Below are positions 7,467 to 15,512 of a stretch of 28,963 bases of DNA, one piece after another. Below the pieces are notes generated by a model, which saw only the letters and a list, made by a program, of their open reading frames with translations, made no database searches and was not told the DNA's origin. The translations under genes were made by a program, and so were the position numbers. Origin of the DNA: Butyricicoccus pullicaecorum (GTDB lineage Bacteria; Bacillota; Clostridia; Oscillospirales; Butyricicoccaceae); the NCBI GenBank assembly GCA_018366195.1, contig JAGZIN010000028.1, positions 1-28,963 on the forward strand, read 5' to 3'. The first letter of the stretch is position 1. The number at the start of each line of letters is the position of its first letter.

Positions 7467-8759
7467 ATGAGTCATATTTATTCGGTCACACAGCTCAGTC
7501 AGGAAATCAAAAATCTGCTCGAAAGCCGCGCAGATTTTCGAAATATTTTTGTACAGGGCGAGATATCGAACTATAAACAGCATACCTCCGGACATCACTA
7601 TATGACCCTCAAGGACGCGGGCGGCGCAATCAGCGCCGTTTTATTCCGCACCGATGCCCAGCGCCTGCGGTTTCAGCTGGCAAATGGCATGAAGGTCATT
7701 GCGCGCGGACGTGTCAGCTCCTTCCCCAAGACCGGACAGGTTCAGTTATATCTTGCGGATTTGATGCCGGACGGCACGGGCGCTCTGCATCTGGCGTTTG
7801 AACAGCGCAAGGAAAAGCTGTACCGAGAGGGGCTTTTCGATGCGGCGCATAAAAAACCGCTGCCGTCCATGCCCGAGACCATTGCGCTCGTCACCTCACC
7901 GACGGGGGCTGCCGTGCACGATATGCTCCGCATTCTGGCACGGCGCTTCCCGCTGGCGCGGGTGCAGATTTGGGGCGTACTCGTTCAGGGAGACAAAGCG
8001 GGGGAAAGCATTGCACGGGCAATCAAGGCGGTCAATGCGCATGGACAAGCACAGGTGATGGTGGTCGGACGTGGCGGCGGTTCGCTGGAGGACCTTTGGG
8101 CATTCAATGAAGAAGTGGTTGCCCGCGCCATCTTTGCCAGTAAAATACCGGTGGTTTCGGCGGTGGGACATGAGCCGGACGTTACAATATCGGATTTTAC
8201 TGCCGATTTGCGTGCGCCCACGCCGTCGGGCGCGGCGGAACTGATTGTCCCCGACTGCGCCGAGCTGCGTTTGCAGCTGGACAGACAGCTGGAGCGGCTT
8301 GCCCATGCGGTACGCAAGCAGTTGACTGAGACGCGCACCCGTACCGCTGTGCTCGTAGAGCGCTTGGGGCGGTATGCACCGGCGCAGTATGCGGCAGAGC
8401 AGCGCCGCCGGGTGGAGCTTTTGGAAACGCGGCTGACACAGGCGATGCAGCGCCGGCTGGACGATTGCCGGAGCCGGCTTGTGCGTCAGTCTGAGCAGCT
8501 GACGGGACTGCCGGCGCGTGTGCTGGACAGACAGTCGGCACGCCTGTCTGTCTGTGCTGGACGATTGCAGGCGCTCAGCCCGCTGAGCGTGCTGGCACGC
8601 GGGTTTTCGGTGGTAACCGACCATACGGGCAGCCTCGTGACGGACAGCGGACAGCTCGCGTCCGGCGATGTGGTCAACTTGCAGCTTGCGAGCGGGTGCG
8701 CAAAGGCACAGATACAATCCGTGACACGAGAAAGGGAAGAAATATGCCAAAAAAATTGA
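7467..8759 (+). CDS. xseA: Exodeoxyribonuclease VII large subunit
   Basis: With XseB this forms exonuclease VII, which degrades single-stranded DNA from both ends to short oligonucleotides. The 430-residue product has an N-terminal OB-fold (SVTQLSQEIKNLLES onward), then the catalytic domain with VVGRGGGSLEDLW and AVGHEPDVTISDF, a long helical region rich in Arg/Gln/Leu for subunit binding, and a C-terminal LARGFSVV segment. The ATG at 7467 is chosen because AGGGAGA lies just upstream; the longer in-frame start at 7419 has no ribosome-binding site. It overlaps xseB by 16 bases. Confidence 0.96.
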   Translation: MSHIYSVTQLSQEIKNLLESRADFRNIFVQGEISNYKQHTSGHHYMTLKDAGGAISAVLFRTDAQRLRFQLANGMKVIARGRVSSFPKTGQVQLYLADLMPDGTGALHLAFEQRKEKLYREGLFDAAHKKPLPSMPETIALVTSPTGAAVHDMLRILARRFPLARVQIWGVLVQGDKAGESIARAIKAVNAHGQAQVMVVGRGGGSLEDLWAFNEEVVARAIFASKIPVVSAVGHEPDVTISDFTADLRAPTPSGAAELIVPDCAELRLQLDRQLERLAHAVRKQLTETRTRTAVLVERLGRYAPAQYAAEQRRRVELLETRLTQAMQRRLDDCRSRLVRQSEQLTGLPARVLDRQSARLSVCAGRLQALSPLSVLARGFSVVTDHTGSLVTDSGQLASGDVVNLQLASGCAKAQIQSVTREREEICQKN

Positions 8760-8983
8760 CATTTGAACAGTCTATGATGCAGCTGGAGGACATTGTGCGG
8801 CAGCTGGAGCAGGGCGAGGCATCGCTTGAGGACAGTCTGAAGCTGTTTGAACAGGGAACAACACTGGTATCTTCCCTGCATGGACAGCTGGACGCTGCAC
8901 AACAGAAGGTGGAGCAGATGATGCTGGGAACCGATGGGGACGTACAGGAAGTACCCTTTGCAGTGGAGGAGGAACGCAAATGA
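8744..8983 (+). CDS. xseB: Exodeoxyribonuclease VII small subunit
   Basis: The 79-residue helical protein has the family signature LTFEQSMMQLEDIVRQLEQG followed by SLEDSLKLFEQG. It binds along the helical arm of XseA to make the active complex. The ATG at 8744 follows AAAGGGAAG; the in-frame start further upstream is buried in xseA. It overlaps xseA by 16 bases and ispA by four (ATGA), so all three are probably translated in a coupled way. Confidence 0.95.
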   Translation: MPKKLTFEQSMMQLEDIVRQLEQGEASLEDSLKLFEQGTTLVSSLHGQLDAAQQKVEQMMLGTDGDVQEVPFAVEEERK

Positions 8984-9858
8984 ATACACGTTTGAAATCC
9001 TATATCGAGCAAATCGAGCAGGCGCTTGATACCTATTTGAGTCCCTTGGGACATATTGGCAAAGAACGTATTTTGGAGGCGATGCGGTATTCGACGCTTC
9101 ATGGCGGCAAGCGCCTGCGTCCGGTTTTGCTGCTGGAGTTCTGTCGGGTGTGCGGTGGAGATGCAGAACAGGCGCTGCCGTTTGCGTGTGCACTGGAAAT
9201 GATTCACACCTATTCGCTGATTCACGATGATTTGCCCTGTATGGACGATGATGACTTGCGCCGCGGCAAGCCGACCAGCCATAAGAAGTTTGGTGAGGGC
9301 ATGGCGGTGCTGGCGGGCGATGCGCTTCTAACCTATGCGTTCGAAATCGCATCGTGTGATAACAATGGACTGGACCCACGTGTGGTACTCAAGGCAGTCA
9401 CTGCATTGGCGCAGGAGGCGGGGTACTGCGGCATGATTGGCGGTCAGGTCATGGACATTGCTTCTGCCAACACGGAAATTTCCTGCGAGGAGCTGTTGGA
9501 GCTGGAGGACTTGAAAACCTGCGCCCTCATTCGTGCAGCGGCGCGCATTGGCTGTATTGTTGGCGGCGCAACGAAGGAGCAGACGCATGCGGCGCTTGTC
9601 TATGCAAACCGGGTGGGGCTTGCCTTCCAAATCGAAGACGATATTTTGGATATCGAGGGCGATGAGACAGTTTTCGGAAAGCCCATTGGCTCGGACCAGG
9701 AGCGCGGAAAACCCACGCTGCCGGAGGTATTTGGCATGGACGCCTGCAAAAAAATGGTGCGTGAGCTGACGGACGAGGCCATCGAAATTGTGCGGATTTT
9801 TCCGGAATCGGATTTTCTGACAGAGCTTGCAGAGCAGCTTGCCACCAGACAACGATAA
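8980..9858 (+). CDS. ispA: Geranylgeranyl/farnesyl diphosphate synthase
   Basis: This trans-prenyltransferase condenses isopentenyl diphosphate with allylic diphosphates to C15 (possibly C20) products for undecaprenyl phosphate and quinones. The 292-residue protein has GGKRLRP (42-48), the first Asp-rich motif HDDLPCMDDDD (residues 82-92) and the second in QIEDDILD (about 215-222). These aspartates bind the Mg-diphosphate. It overlaps xseB by four bases. Chain length cannot be read with certainty from the sequence. An intrinsic terminator follows (9918-9949), so it closes the first half of the cluster, upstream of the OLE-like RNA. Confidence 0.94.
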   Translation: MNTRLKSYIEQIEQALDTYLSPLGHIGKERILEAMRYSTLHGGKRLRPVLLLEFCRVCGGDAEQALPFACALEMIHTYSLIHDDLPCMDDDDLRRGKPTSHKKFGEGMAVLAGDALLTYAFEIASCDNNGLDPRVVLKAVTALAQEAGYCGMIGGQVMDIASANTEISCEELLELEDLKTCALIRAAARIGCIVGGATKEQTHAALVYANRVGLAFQIEDDILDIEGDETVFGKPIGSDQERGKPTLPEVFGMDACKKMVRELTDEAIEIVRIFPESDFLTELAEQLATRQR

Positions 9859-9917
9859 AGAACTGCAAACTGTCGGTGCCTTGCGGAAGAAGCTGGCAGG
9901 TGCGGTCAAAACAGGGA

Positions 9918-9949
9918 GGGGCGCGCCGTTTGTGCGCCCTTTTTCTCTT
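9918..9949 (+). terminator. Intrinsic terminator after ispA
   Basis: GGGCGC (9919-9924) pairs with GCGCCC (9934-9939), extendable by one G-T pair, and is followed by TTTTTCTCTT. It lies 60 bases after ispA and separates nusB-ispA from the RNA gene. Confidence 0.8.
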
Positions 9950-10064
9950 GTGTGTGTAGCCATGGAACGCGGCATACAGAACGCATACCGTACAGATTGC
10001 GTGCCGCTTCTGTAAAAAAATGAATAAATTTTCATGTACTGCATAAAAAATTACAAAGAAGCCC

Positions 10065-10093
10065 TTGCAATTCTCGTCTAATTGTGGTAACTT
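10065..10093 (+). promoter_or_regulatory. Promoter of the OLE-like RNA
   Basis: TTGCAA (10065-10070) and TAACTT (10088-10093) have a 17-bp spacing. The predicted start, about 10099-10100, falls on the first base of the helix that closes the RNA. The -10 box is weak, but its place relative to the RNA end supports it. Confidence 0.55.
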
Positions 10094-10098
10094 ATCCG

Positions 10099-10757
10099 TG
10101 TGACGCAGTATTCTAGTCAGGCGTTCTCTCCCTAGGATGGGCCTAAAAATCCATCGAAGGGCATATCGATGAAGTCCCTTGTGCTTGCTTCTTACGCCCA
10201 GTTTGGGGTGGGTGCTGGGGGTTAAGACTTTAGGGCGCGTTTCAATGGCATGAAATACCGACCCTATTGTCGTGGAGACCCGACTCTGTGGGACACCTAT
10301 AGCATCTCCTTGGAGGTTGATGGATGGCCTACGGACCGGGGTGAAACCTGTAATGCGGTGCAGAGAAAGGGGTATGGGAACTGATTGCGCAATCGGGCCC
10401 GTGCGCTGCATCAACGTGCTGTGTACAGAGTAGCCTGCCTTGCGTGGTTATGGTGAATGAGATACCCACCTGCCAGCCTGTGGCCGCGGGCTGGTGGGCA
10501 TTGATTTCTGAAACCATGGCTGCAAAAGAGGCTAAGGAAAGAACTGATCCTGTCGTGGAAATCACCTAGGCTGTCTGAAATACGGGCGGGCGTGGGATTG
10601 CAGTGCGGACTCAGTGGCAATTCGGTCTCGGACGTGGCAACACTCCGACACGCGCTTCAAAGGGAAACCGCCGGAGCGGCGACGCACGGCAGTGCGCGGG
10701 GAAATCCAACCGAACCTAAGCCGCAAGATTTACCACCCCCGCTGTCACATTTTTTTG
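10099..10757 (+). ncRNA. ole: OLE RNA (Ornate, Large, Extremophilic RNA)
   Basis: This stretch of about 650 bases has no convincing gene but much structure. The 5' end TGTGAC (10099-10104) pairs with GTCACA (10744-10749), closing the whole RNA, and a run of seven to eight T follows. Inside are a strong helix (10465-10478 with 10489-10498, CCAGCC/GGCTGG plus CCCA/TGGG), a long-range pair CGCCC/GGGCG (10195-10199, 10233-10237), the palindrome GATTGCGCAATC (10383-10394), and GCAC/GTGC near 10684-10695. OLE RNAs are about 600 nt, lie between ispA and oapA-dxs in Firmicutes, and act at the membrane bound to OapA; all three context marks are present here. They are linked to tolerance of alcohol, cold and Mg stress in Bacillus halodurans. 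The assignment rests on size, structure and gene order, not on a covariance search. The exact ends are inferred. Confidence 0.88.
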
Positions 10758-10773
10758 ATAAATATGTAGGACT

Positions 10774-10803
10774 GCCTGAAACCTTCCGTTTCGGGCTTTC
10801 TTT
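10774..10803 (+). terminator. Intrinsic terminator between the OLE RNA and oapA
   Basis: GCCTGAAAC (10774-10782) and GTTTCGGGC (10788-10796) form a 9-bp stem with one G-T pair and a CTTCC loop, followed by TTTCTTT. It ends the RNA transcript. No convincing promoter is visible in the 70 bases between it and oapA, so leakage through it may feed oapA-dxs. Confidence 0.8.
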
Positions 10804-10873
10804 GCAGTATTGGCAAGTGTCTGCCGCAAGCGGCGGGCATTGCCTCAATTTGTGTTGCAGGTGAAGGAGTATT

Positions 10874-11467
10874 ATGACACAGGGAGAGATAGACAAAAAT
10901 CGCAAAAAGCATAAGCCAAGACTTTTGAATCTGGTAAACTGGAAATGGGTCGGAACCATCACGGCGCTTTCCTTCCTCATTTCGGTTTCCATGTCCTACC
11001 TGTCCAATGAGGCACTCGAAACCGTCGACAATGTGGCAGCGTTCTTCATTCTGCTGCTGTTTGTTGCAATCGGTATTGTGTTTGACATCATTGGCGTAGC
11101 GGCAACCTCTACCACGGAAAAGGAGCTGCACTCCATGGCGGCCAAAAAGGTGCATGGTGCCAAACAGGCAGTTTGGCTTTCCCGCAATGCGGAAAAGGTT
11201 GCAAGCTTCTGCAACGACGTGGTCGGCGATATTTCAGGCATCATCTCAGGTGCCACCGGTGCGGTCATCATTTCTCATATTACATCGGGGCTGACCGGCT
11301 TTCAGGCGCTGGTTGTCTCCCTAACGGTGACCGGCTGCATTGCAGCCGCAACCATTGGCGGCAAGGCAATCGGTAAGGTGTTCGGCATCTCCAAAAGTGT
11401 CGTCATTATCCATACCGCAGGCAGGATATTGGCATTTCTGCATCTGCCACAGGAAAAGAAACGGTGA
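10874..11467 (+). CDS. oapA: OLE-associated membrane protein OapA
   Basis: The 197-residue membrane protein has four likely hydrophobic spans at about 25-43, 54-76, 118-136 and 141-160. A basic N-terminus (KNRKKHKPR) and a cytosolic-looking loop rich in Lys/Ala (80-112) could contact RNA. The loop ATSTTEKELHSMAAKK resembles the DUF21/CNNM class of Mg-transport-related proteins, which is how OapA has been compared in other work. OapA binds OLE RNA and holds it at the membrane. AAGGAG lies 4 bases before the ATG. It comes directly after the RNA and ends 4 bases before dxs, the order known for OLE loci. The identification depends on this context together with the fold; the sequence alone would be only 'four-helix membrane protein'. 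Confidence 0.88.
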   Translation: MTQGEIDKNRKKHKPRLLNLVNWKWVGTITALSFLISVSMSYLSNEALETVDNVAAFFILLLFVAIGIVFDIIGVAATSTTEKELHSMAAKKVHGAKQAVWLSRNAEKVASFCNDVVGDISGIISGATGAVIISHITSGLTGFQALVVSLTVTGCIAAATIGGKAIGKVFGISKSVVIIHTAGRILAFLHLPQEKKR

Positions 11468-11471
11468 ATCC

Positions 11472-13352
11472 ATGGAAAATAAAAATAGATATGGTGCGCT
11501 GGATTTGGTTCGCAGTCCGGACGATTTGCGGACAATGTCCGTTGAGGTCAAGCAGACACTGTGCGCAAACATTCGCGAGTTTCTCATTGACCATGTGTCC
11601 CGAACGGGCGGACATCTGGCGTCCAATCTTGGTATCGTAGAACTGACGGTCGCACTGGAAAGCGAATTTGATTCGCGCCGTGACCGTATCATTTATGATG
11701 TGGGACATCAGTGCTATGTGCATAAAATGTTAACCGGACGCAAGGCGCAGTTTGATACGCTGCGCACCTATGGCGGGCTGAGCGGCTTTTTGAAGCCCTC
11801 AGAGAGCGAAACGGACCCCTGCATTACAGGTCATGCCTCCAGTTCGGTGTCGGTTGCGCTCGGTATGGCACATGCACGCACCCTGAAAAATGACAAATAT
11901 CATGTGGTGGCAGTCATTGGAGATGGTGCGCTGACCGGCGGCATGGCGTATGAAGCGCTGAGTGATGCCGGGGCCAGTCAGGAGCCGCTCCTCGTCATTC
12001 TCAATGACAACAATATGTCTATTGATAAAAATGTGGGCGGCATGGCGCGGCATTTGGCGAGACTGCGCGTATCACCGCAGTATTTGGGTACCAAGAACCG
12101 CATTAAAAACATGCTTTCTCACATACCCGGGGGCAAGTCGCTGACCGCCAAGGGAACAAAGCTCAAAAGCGCAATCAAGTCGGTGCTGCTGCCTGGCTCC
12201 ATGTTTGAGCAGATGGGCTTTACCTATCTGGGACCGGTGGACGGGCACGATTTGCCGGCGCTGTCGTTTCACTTGCAGCTGGCAAAGCGCCTGCGCGGTC
12301 CGGTACTTCTGCATGTCATGACCAAAAAGGGCAAGGGCTATCCCTTTGCAGAGCAGGCACCCGACCGCTTCCATGGGGTATCTAAATTTGACCCCGCCAC
12401 CGGCGTGCTGCCACAGTCAGAAGGGGATTTTTCCGCGGTTTTTGGCGCGGAGCTGACAAAGCTTGCGCGATGTGATGAGCGCATTTGTGCCATTACAGCA
12501 GCAATGCCATCGGGCACAGGGCTTTCCGGCTTTGCCCAGCAGTTTCCGCAGCGCTTTTTTGATGTCGGCATTGCCGAGGAGCACGCAGTCGCAATGACCG
12601 CTGGTATGGCAAAGCAGGGTCTGCGTGCGGTCTGTGCCATCTATGCCACTTTTTTGCAGCGCGCTTACGACCAGCTCATTCATGATGTATCGGTTGCCGG
12701 AGATATTCCGGCGGTTTTTGCCGTAGACCGTGCAGGCATTGTGGGAGCGGACGGGGCAACCCATAACGGAACCTTTGATATCCCATTTCTGCGCACCATT
12801 CCGAATATGACGATTTTATGTCCGGCAAACTATGCCGAGCTGCGCACGATGCTCACGCAGGCGCTCTATCACAATGAGGCGGGCGGCGCAGTTGCCATTC
12901 GTTATCCGCGCGGCAAGGAAGGCACGTTCACCGCAGACACGGCGGCACAGCCTATCTGTTGTGTGCGTCCGGCAGAACAGCCTGCGGCAACCATTTTGAC
13001 CTATGGTATCTTGGTCAATGAAGCCATGACGGCTGCGGCGCTCTTGGAACAGCAGGGCATTGCGGTGAGTATCTGGAAGGTGAACGAGATTTCCAGCCGC
13101 ACCGAACAGACACTGGACACCTTGCTCGAGCAGCTTGCGCCTGTGACCGTTGTTTTGGAGGACGTGGTGCAGAATGGCTCGTTTTCCGAAGCGGTCTGCC
13201 GCGCTGCTGATGCACACTGCAAAGAAATGCAGCTTTTGTGTATCAATACCGGAAATCGGTTCTTGCCGCACGGTTCGCCGGCGCAAATTTATCAGTTATG
13301 CGGTATGGACGGTGCAAGTGTGGCGCATTTGCTGAGCAAATATCTAACATAA
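11472..13352 (+). CDS. dxs: 1-deoxy-D-xylulose-5-phosphate synthase
   Basis: This enzyme makes the first MEP-pathway intermediate from pyruvate and glyceraldehyde 3-phosphate with thiamine diphosphate. The 626-residue protein has HQCYVHKMLTGR (N-terminal), the TPP-binding GDGALTGGMAYEAL...NDNNMSI, the transketolase-like DVGIAEEHAVAMTAGMA, DRAGIVGADGATHNGTFD, and the C-terminal domain. The ATG at 11472 is chosen because the longer in-frame start lies inside oapA. It is four bases after oapA and probably depends on the same transcript. It supplies isoprenoid precursors to IspA encoded upstream. Confidence 0.97.
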   Translation: MENKNRYGALDLVRSPDDLRTMSVEVKQTLCANIREFLIDHVSRTGGHLASNLGIVELTVALESEFDSRRDRIIYDVGHQCYVHKMLTGRKAQFDTLRTYGGLSGFLKPSESETDPCITGHASSSVSVALGMAHARTLKNDKYHVVAVIGDGALTGGMAYEALSDAGASQEPLLVILNDNNMSIDKNVGGMARHLARLRVSPQYLGTKNRIKNMLSHIPGGKSLTAKGTKLKSAIKSVLLPGSMFEQMGFTYLGPVDGHDLPALSFHLQLAKRLRGPVLLHVMTKKGKGYPFAEQAPDRFHGVSKFDPATGVLPQSEGDFSAVFGAELTKLARCDERICAITAAMPSGTGLSGFAQQFPQRFFDVGIAEEHAVAMTAGMAKQGLRAVCAIYATFLQRAYDQLIHDVSVAGDIPAVFAVDRAGIVGADGATHNGTFDIPFLRTIPNMTILCPANYAELRTMLTQALYHNEAGGAVAIRYPRGKEGTFTADTAAQPICCVRPAEQPAATILTYGILVNEAMTAAALLEQQGIAVSIWKVNEISSRTEQTLDTLLEQLAPVTVVLEDVVQNGSFSEAVCRAADAHCKEMQLLCINTGNRFLPHGSPAQIYQLCGMDGASVAHLLSKYLT

Positions 13353-13366
13353 AAGGGGAAGCAACA

Positions 13367-14170
13367 TTGGCAAAGAAAAGACTGGACGTATTGATTTTTG
13401 AACAGGGGCTGGTACCGTCTCGCGAGCGGGCAAAGACAACCATTATGGAAGGACTGGTCTATGTCAACGGGCAAAAGGCGGACAAGGCAGGCACGATGAT
13501 TGCGGAGGACGCCGAAATTGAGGTGCGTTCCAATGCCAAGCAATTTGTATCGCGCGGCGGCAAGAAAATCGAAAAGGCACTGGGATATTTTGCCATTGAC
13601 CCATCAGGGCTGGTGGTGATGGACGTGGGCGCATCGACAGGCGGGTTTACCGACTGCTTGTTGCAGCGCGGCGCGGTCAAGGTGTATTCGATTGATGTGG
13701 GATATGGACAGCTTGCGTATCAGCTGCGCATAGACCCCCGTGTCAAGTGCATGGAGCGAACCAATATCCGATATGTCACGGCAGATATGCTGGAGGAAAC
13801 CCCTTCGCTTGCGGTGATTGATGTTTCTTTTATCTCCCTCAAGCTGGTTTTGCCGGTCGTCGCACAGTTGTTGGACGAGAGCGGACGCATTGCCTGCTTG
13901 GTAAAGCCGCAGTTTGAGGCGGGCAAGGGCAAGGTTGGCAAGAAAGGTGTGGTGCGTGACCCGGAAATTCACAGGGAAGTACTCTACGCCTTTCTCGAAA
14001 ATGCACATGCCGCAGGACTGCACGTGCATGATATGACCTTCTCGCCCATCAAGGGGCCGGAGGGTAACATTGAGTTTTTGGGCTATCTGGGCAAAGCGCT
14101 TCCCGAAACTGAAATCAATGTCGAAGCACTGGTACAACAGGCACATGCAGAACTCGACGGGAGAATGTGA
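13367..14170 (+). CDS. tlyA: TlyA-family rRNA 2'-O-methyltransferase (FtsJ-like, S4 domain)
   Basis: The 267-residue protein combines an N-terminal S4 RNA-binding domain (about residues 2-60) with an FtsJ/RrmJ methyltransferase domain. That domain contains VMDVGASTGGFTDCLLQRGA for S-adenosylmethionine and VIDVSFISL and VKPQFEAGK further on. TlyA proteins methylate riboses of 16S and 23S rRNA and so affect sensitivity to some ribosome-binding antibiotics; 'hemolysin' is an older name. The start is TTG at 13367, preceded by AAAAGGGGAA; an upstream ATG at 13238 overlaps dxs. It lies 14 bases after dxs and 3 before nadK. Confidence 0.92.
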   Translation: MAKKRLDVLIFEQGLVPSRERAKTTIMEGLVYVNGQKADKAGTMIAEDAEIEVRSNAKQFVSRGGKKIEKALGYFAIDPSGLVVMDVGASTGGFTDCLLQRGAVKVYSIDVGYGQLAYQLRIDPRVKCMERTNIRYVTADMLEETPSLAVIDVSFISLKLVLPVVAQLLDESGRIACLVKPQFEAGKGKVGKKGVVRDPEIHREVLYAFLENAHAAGLHVHDMTFSPIKGPEGNIEFLGYLGKALPETEINVEALVQQAHAELDGRM

Positions 14171-14173
14171 AAT

Positions 14174-15061
14174 ATGGCAAAAATCTTTATTAGCCCAAAT
14201 CTGCGCAAGCAGGGCATTGCGCAGGCGGTGCGTCAAACCTGTGCGGTGCTGCGCGCACATGGGGCAGAGGTGCTCCTGCCAACACAGGCGTCCGTGCTGT
14301 GTGAGGAGGGCGTGACCTATCTTGGACAGGAGGAGGGAATCCGGCAGTCTGATGCCATGGTGGTGCTGGGCGGAGACGGTACGATTTTGCGCATTGCAGC
14401 GCTTGCCGCACGCTATGATACCCCAATTTTGGGCGTGAACCTTGGACATGTGGGCTTTATGACCGAGCTGGAGCCGGGAGAGATTGCCATGACTGCCAAG
14501 CTCTGTCAGGGAGATTTTACCATTGATGACCGCATGATGCTGGCGGTTCAGGTGCTGCGTGCGGGTGCGTGTGTCTATCACGCCACTGCGCTCAATGAGG
14601 TCATGGTGAGCAAGAAGCTTCCGTTCCACATCATTCAGATGCGTCTGGCATCGGACGGAGAGACCGTTGCCGACTTTAAGGGCGATGGGCTGATTCTGGC
14701 GACGCCGACCGGTACAACCGCATATTCACACTCGGCAGGCGGACCTATCATTGAGCCAACGGCAGAAAATATTGCGGTCACGCCGGTTTGCCCCTTTACC
14801 ATTGGCGCAAAGCCTCTCGTCTTTTCGTCCCATCGGAAATTGACCGTTTGCGTGTCAGGCACGGGCAGTGCGTGTGTTTCAGCAGATGGAGATGACGGTT
14901 TCGAACTGCTGCCCAATGACGTGGTGTCGGTTGAGCGGGCAGAGTATCCTGCCAGACTCATTCGCGTCAAAAATAGAAATTTTTATCAGATTTTACGGCG
15001 CAAGCTGTCTGATGGAGGAGAAGCAATACATGAAGTTTCAGAGACAGGCGAAGATTCTTGA
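14174..15061 (+). CDS. nadK: NAD kinase
   Basis: This enzyme phosphorylates NAD to NADP, supplying the cell's reducing cofactor. The 295-residue protein has GGDGT (66-70), GVNLGHVGF, NEVMVSKK (NE motif), and ATPTGTTAYSHSAGGP, the substrate-binding core. It follows tlyA by 3 bases and overlaps argR by 32 bases. The tlyA-nadK-argR-recN order is a conserved Firmicute block. Confidence 0.96.
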   Translation: MAKIFISPNLRKQGIAQAVRQTCAVLRAHGAEVLLPTQASVLCEEGVTYLGQEEGIRQSDAMVVLGGDGTILRIAALAARYDTPILGVNLGHVGFMTELEPGEIAMTAKLCQGDFTIDDRMMLAVQVLRAGACVYHATALNEVMVSKKLPFHIIQMRLASDGETVADFKGDGLILATPTGTTAYSHSAGGPIIEPTAENIAVTPVCPFTIGAKPLVFSSHRKLTVCVSGTGSACVSADGDDGFELLPNDVVSVERAEYPARLIRVKNRNFYQILRRKLSDGGEAIHEVSETGEDS

Positions 15062-15485
15062 CCTGATTGAAAAGCAGGAAATTGAGACACAGGAGGAATT
15101 GTCCGAACAGCTTCGGCTCATCGGCTATACCACCACACAGGCAACGGTATCGCGTGACATCAAGGAGCTGCGCCTGATTAAGATTTTATCTGCACAAACC
15201 GGAAAATATAAGTATGCAGTGGCATCGACTGAGGTGGAAAGCAGCTTTAGCACCAGACTGCGCAATATCTTTAAGGAGTGCGTGACGGATATCAATATTG
15301 CGCAGAATATTGTGGTCATTAAAACCCTGCCCGGACTGGGGCAGGCGGCAGCCATGGCAATTGATGCCATGCGAAATCAGGCGGTAGTCGGTTCTCTGGG
15401 CGGTGATGATACCGTGTTCATTGTCATGAAGGACAATGAAACGGCACAGACCTTCTGCACAGAAGCACGTACCATGCTGTCCTGA
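15030..15485 (+). CDS. argR: Arginine repressor ArgR (AhrC)
   Basis: ArgR is an arginine-sensing hexameric repressor or activator of arginine metabolism. The 151-residue protein has an N-terminal winged helix with TQATVSRDIKELRL (DNA recognition, about residues 33-46) and a C-terminal core with GSLGGDDTVFI, where the GDDT residues bind arginine. The ATG at 15030 is chosen because GGAGGAGAAG lies 8 bases before it; the longer frame runs inside nadK. It may be the sole arginine regulator, or one of several as in related Firmicutes. The ARG box was not identified in this window. Confidence 0.95.
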   Translation: MKFQRQAKILDLIEKQEIETQEELSEQLRLIGYTTTQATVSRDIKELRLIKILSAQTGKYKYAVASTEVESSFSTRLRNIFKECVTDINIAQNIVVIKTLPGLGQAAAMAIDAMRNQAVVGSLGGDDTVFIVMKDNETAQTFCTEARTMLS

Positions 15486-15512
15486 CGCATAGACGACAAA
15501 GGAGAGGGCAGT

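Noticed and set aside
10592..10864. 90-codon frame inside the OLE RNA region.
   Set aside because: It overlaps a terminator and strong RNA helices and has no ribosome-binding site. The interval is better explained as RNA.
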